A stretch of DNA of 14,358 nt from JAJPHY01 sp040754475 (GTDB lineage: Bacteria > Actinomycetota > UBA4738 > HRBIN12). Positions within the stretch are counted from its first letter, which is position 1; each line of letters starts with the position of its first letter. The notes under the pieces were generated by a model that saw nothing but the letters and a program-made list of their open reading frames with translations, ran no database searches and had not been told where the DNA came from. The position numbers and the translations under genes are program-made. This document shows, piece after piece, positions 13,838-14,358 of this stretch. The stretch covers positions 1 to 14,358 of the forward strand of contig JBFMCN010000060.1 in the NCBI GenBank assembly GCA_040754475.1, written 5' to 3'.

Positions 13838-14358
13838 TCAGTGCGGCCTCCATGACGGCCTTCGCGATCGGGGCGGCCACTCTACCGCCGGTCGCCTCGC
13901 TGCCAAGGCTACCCCCGTCTAGCACGATGACGGCCACGACGACCTGTGGATCCTCGGCCGGCGCGAAGCTCACGAACCAAGCGTGTGGCGCGCGCCCCTC
14001 ACCGTGCTGGGCGGTACCGGTCTTGCCGGCGACGGATACGCCGGAGATCTGCGCCGCAGTTCCCGTCCCGCTCTGCACGACGCTCACCATCATCTCGGTC
14101 AGCTCGGCCGCACTCTCCGCCGATATCGGCCTGCCGTACTCCCGAGGCGGGAACGTCTCGATCACCCTGCCTGCCTCGTCGCGGATGCTCGAGACAAGGC
14201 GTGGCACCATCTCGGCCCCTCCGTTCGCGATCGCCGCGGCGACGAGGGCGAGCTGGAGAGGATTCGCGGTGACGCTGTCCTGACCGATCGCAGAGAGCGC
14301 GACGGCGGGGAGACGCTGCGAGAAATACGCGGGATTCGGGAACACACCCTCCTCGAAC
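13830..14358 (-). CDS. pbpA: Penicillin-binding protein A, C-terminal transpeptidase part (runs off the right edge)
   Basis: The C-terminal 176 codons of a class B penicillin-binding protein, the D,D-transpeptidase that cross-links peptidoglycan, are present. The KTG box is KTGTAQH (codon for K at 14022-14024), and the segment AIGQDSVTANPLQLALVAAAIANGG upstream of it (shown in part: GQDSVTANPLQLA) is typical of the region between the SxN and KTG motifs. HAWFVSFAPAEDPQVVVAV after the KTG box is the conserved beta-strand. The active-site SxxK and SxN motifs and the membrane anchor lie outside the window. The frame runs through the edge without a start, so the gene is cut only by the window. The stop overlaps the pknB start by eight bases; the pbpA-pknB pair is the classic actinobacterial wall/division arrangement, usually with rodA upstream. 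Confidence 0.92.
   Translation of the reverse strand, partial: FEEGVFPNPAYFSQRLPAVALSAIGQDSVTANPLQLALVAAAIANGGAEMVPRLVSSIRDEAGRVIETFPPREYGRPISAESAAELTEMMVSVVQSGTGTAAQISGVSVAGKTGTAQHGEGRAPHAWFVSFAPAEDPQVVVAVIVLDGGSLGSEATGGRVAAPIAKAVMEAALNE

Noticed and set aside
1..14358. CRISPR arrays, insertion sequences, prophage, toxin-antitoxin or secondary-metabolite genes
   Set aside because: No spaced repeats, terminal inverted repeats, transposase, integrase, capsid or small toxin/antitoxin pair can be recognised; the window is nearly filled by housekeeping-type genes.

Overview
This is a GC-rich bacterial chromosomal segment, most likely from an actinobacterium (Actinomycetota), and probably not a standard Streptomyces or Mycobacterium. 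The evidence is a CrgA-type division protein, a PASTA-domain Ser/Thr kinase (PknB) directly after a PbpA-type transpeptidase, frequent GTG starts, and genes packed with ATGA/GTGA overlaps. The lineage is inferred from these families and cannot be fixed from the window alone. There is no tRNA, rRNA, CRISPR array, insertion sequence or phage gene that I can see. The only gaps between genes are about 196 bp (178-373) and 87 bp (3922-4008).

Layout. (1) 1-177, minus: the N-terminal part of crgA, running off the left edge. (2) 178-373: a divergent intergenic region with two hairpin-forming dyads and a possible 16-codon leader ORF before crgA. (3) 374-3388, plus: a three-gene unit of an AMP-forming acyl-CoA synthetase, a RimJ/RimL-like GNAT acetyltransferase that overlaps it by four bases, and a HAD-family hydrolase. 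(4) 3385-3921, minus: a DJ-1/PfpI-family protein converging on the HAD gene, the two TAG stops sharing one CTAG. (5) 4009-14358, minus: one unbroken run of overlapping or abutting genes, in transcription order pbpA (partial), pknB, a double-length thyX-like gene, a small membrane-protein ORF, then hisD-hisC-hisB-hisH-hisA-hisF-hisI-hisG.

How the genes work together. The his block encodes most of histidine biosynthesis: HisG makes phosphoribosyl-ATP, HisI hydrolyses phosphoribosyl-AMP, HisA isomerises ProFAR, HisH/HisF form the IGP synthase that also releases AICAR, and HisB, HisC and HisD finish the route. HisE (phosphoribosyl-ATP pyrophosphohydrolase) and a recognisable histidinol-phosphate phosphatase are not in the window. 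HisI is a stand-alone cyclohydrolase, so HisE must be encoded elsewhere. Upstream in the same run are peptidoglycan synthesis and signalling genes (PbpA, PknB) and a dTMP-synthesis-like gene.

The most notable features are the ThyX-like protein, which appears to be two diverged ThyX domains in tandem with the signature residues divided between the halves, and its position between a cell-wall kinase and the histidine operon. Other points of interest are a four-copy 12-bp repeat with G-quadruplex potential at the end of pknB, an uncharacterised His-rich single-pass membrane micro-protein, a HAD protein without the usual second motif-I aspartate, and a structured leader before crgA. I found no clear evidence of a wholly new multi-gene system; most of the window is recognisable housekeeping DNA in an unusual arrangement.
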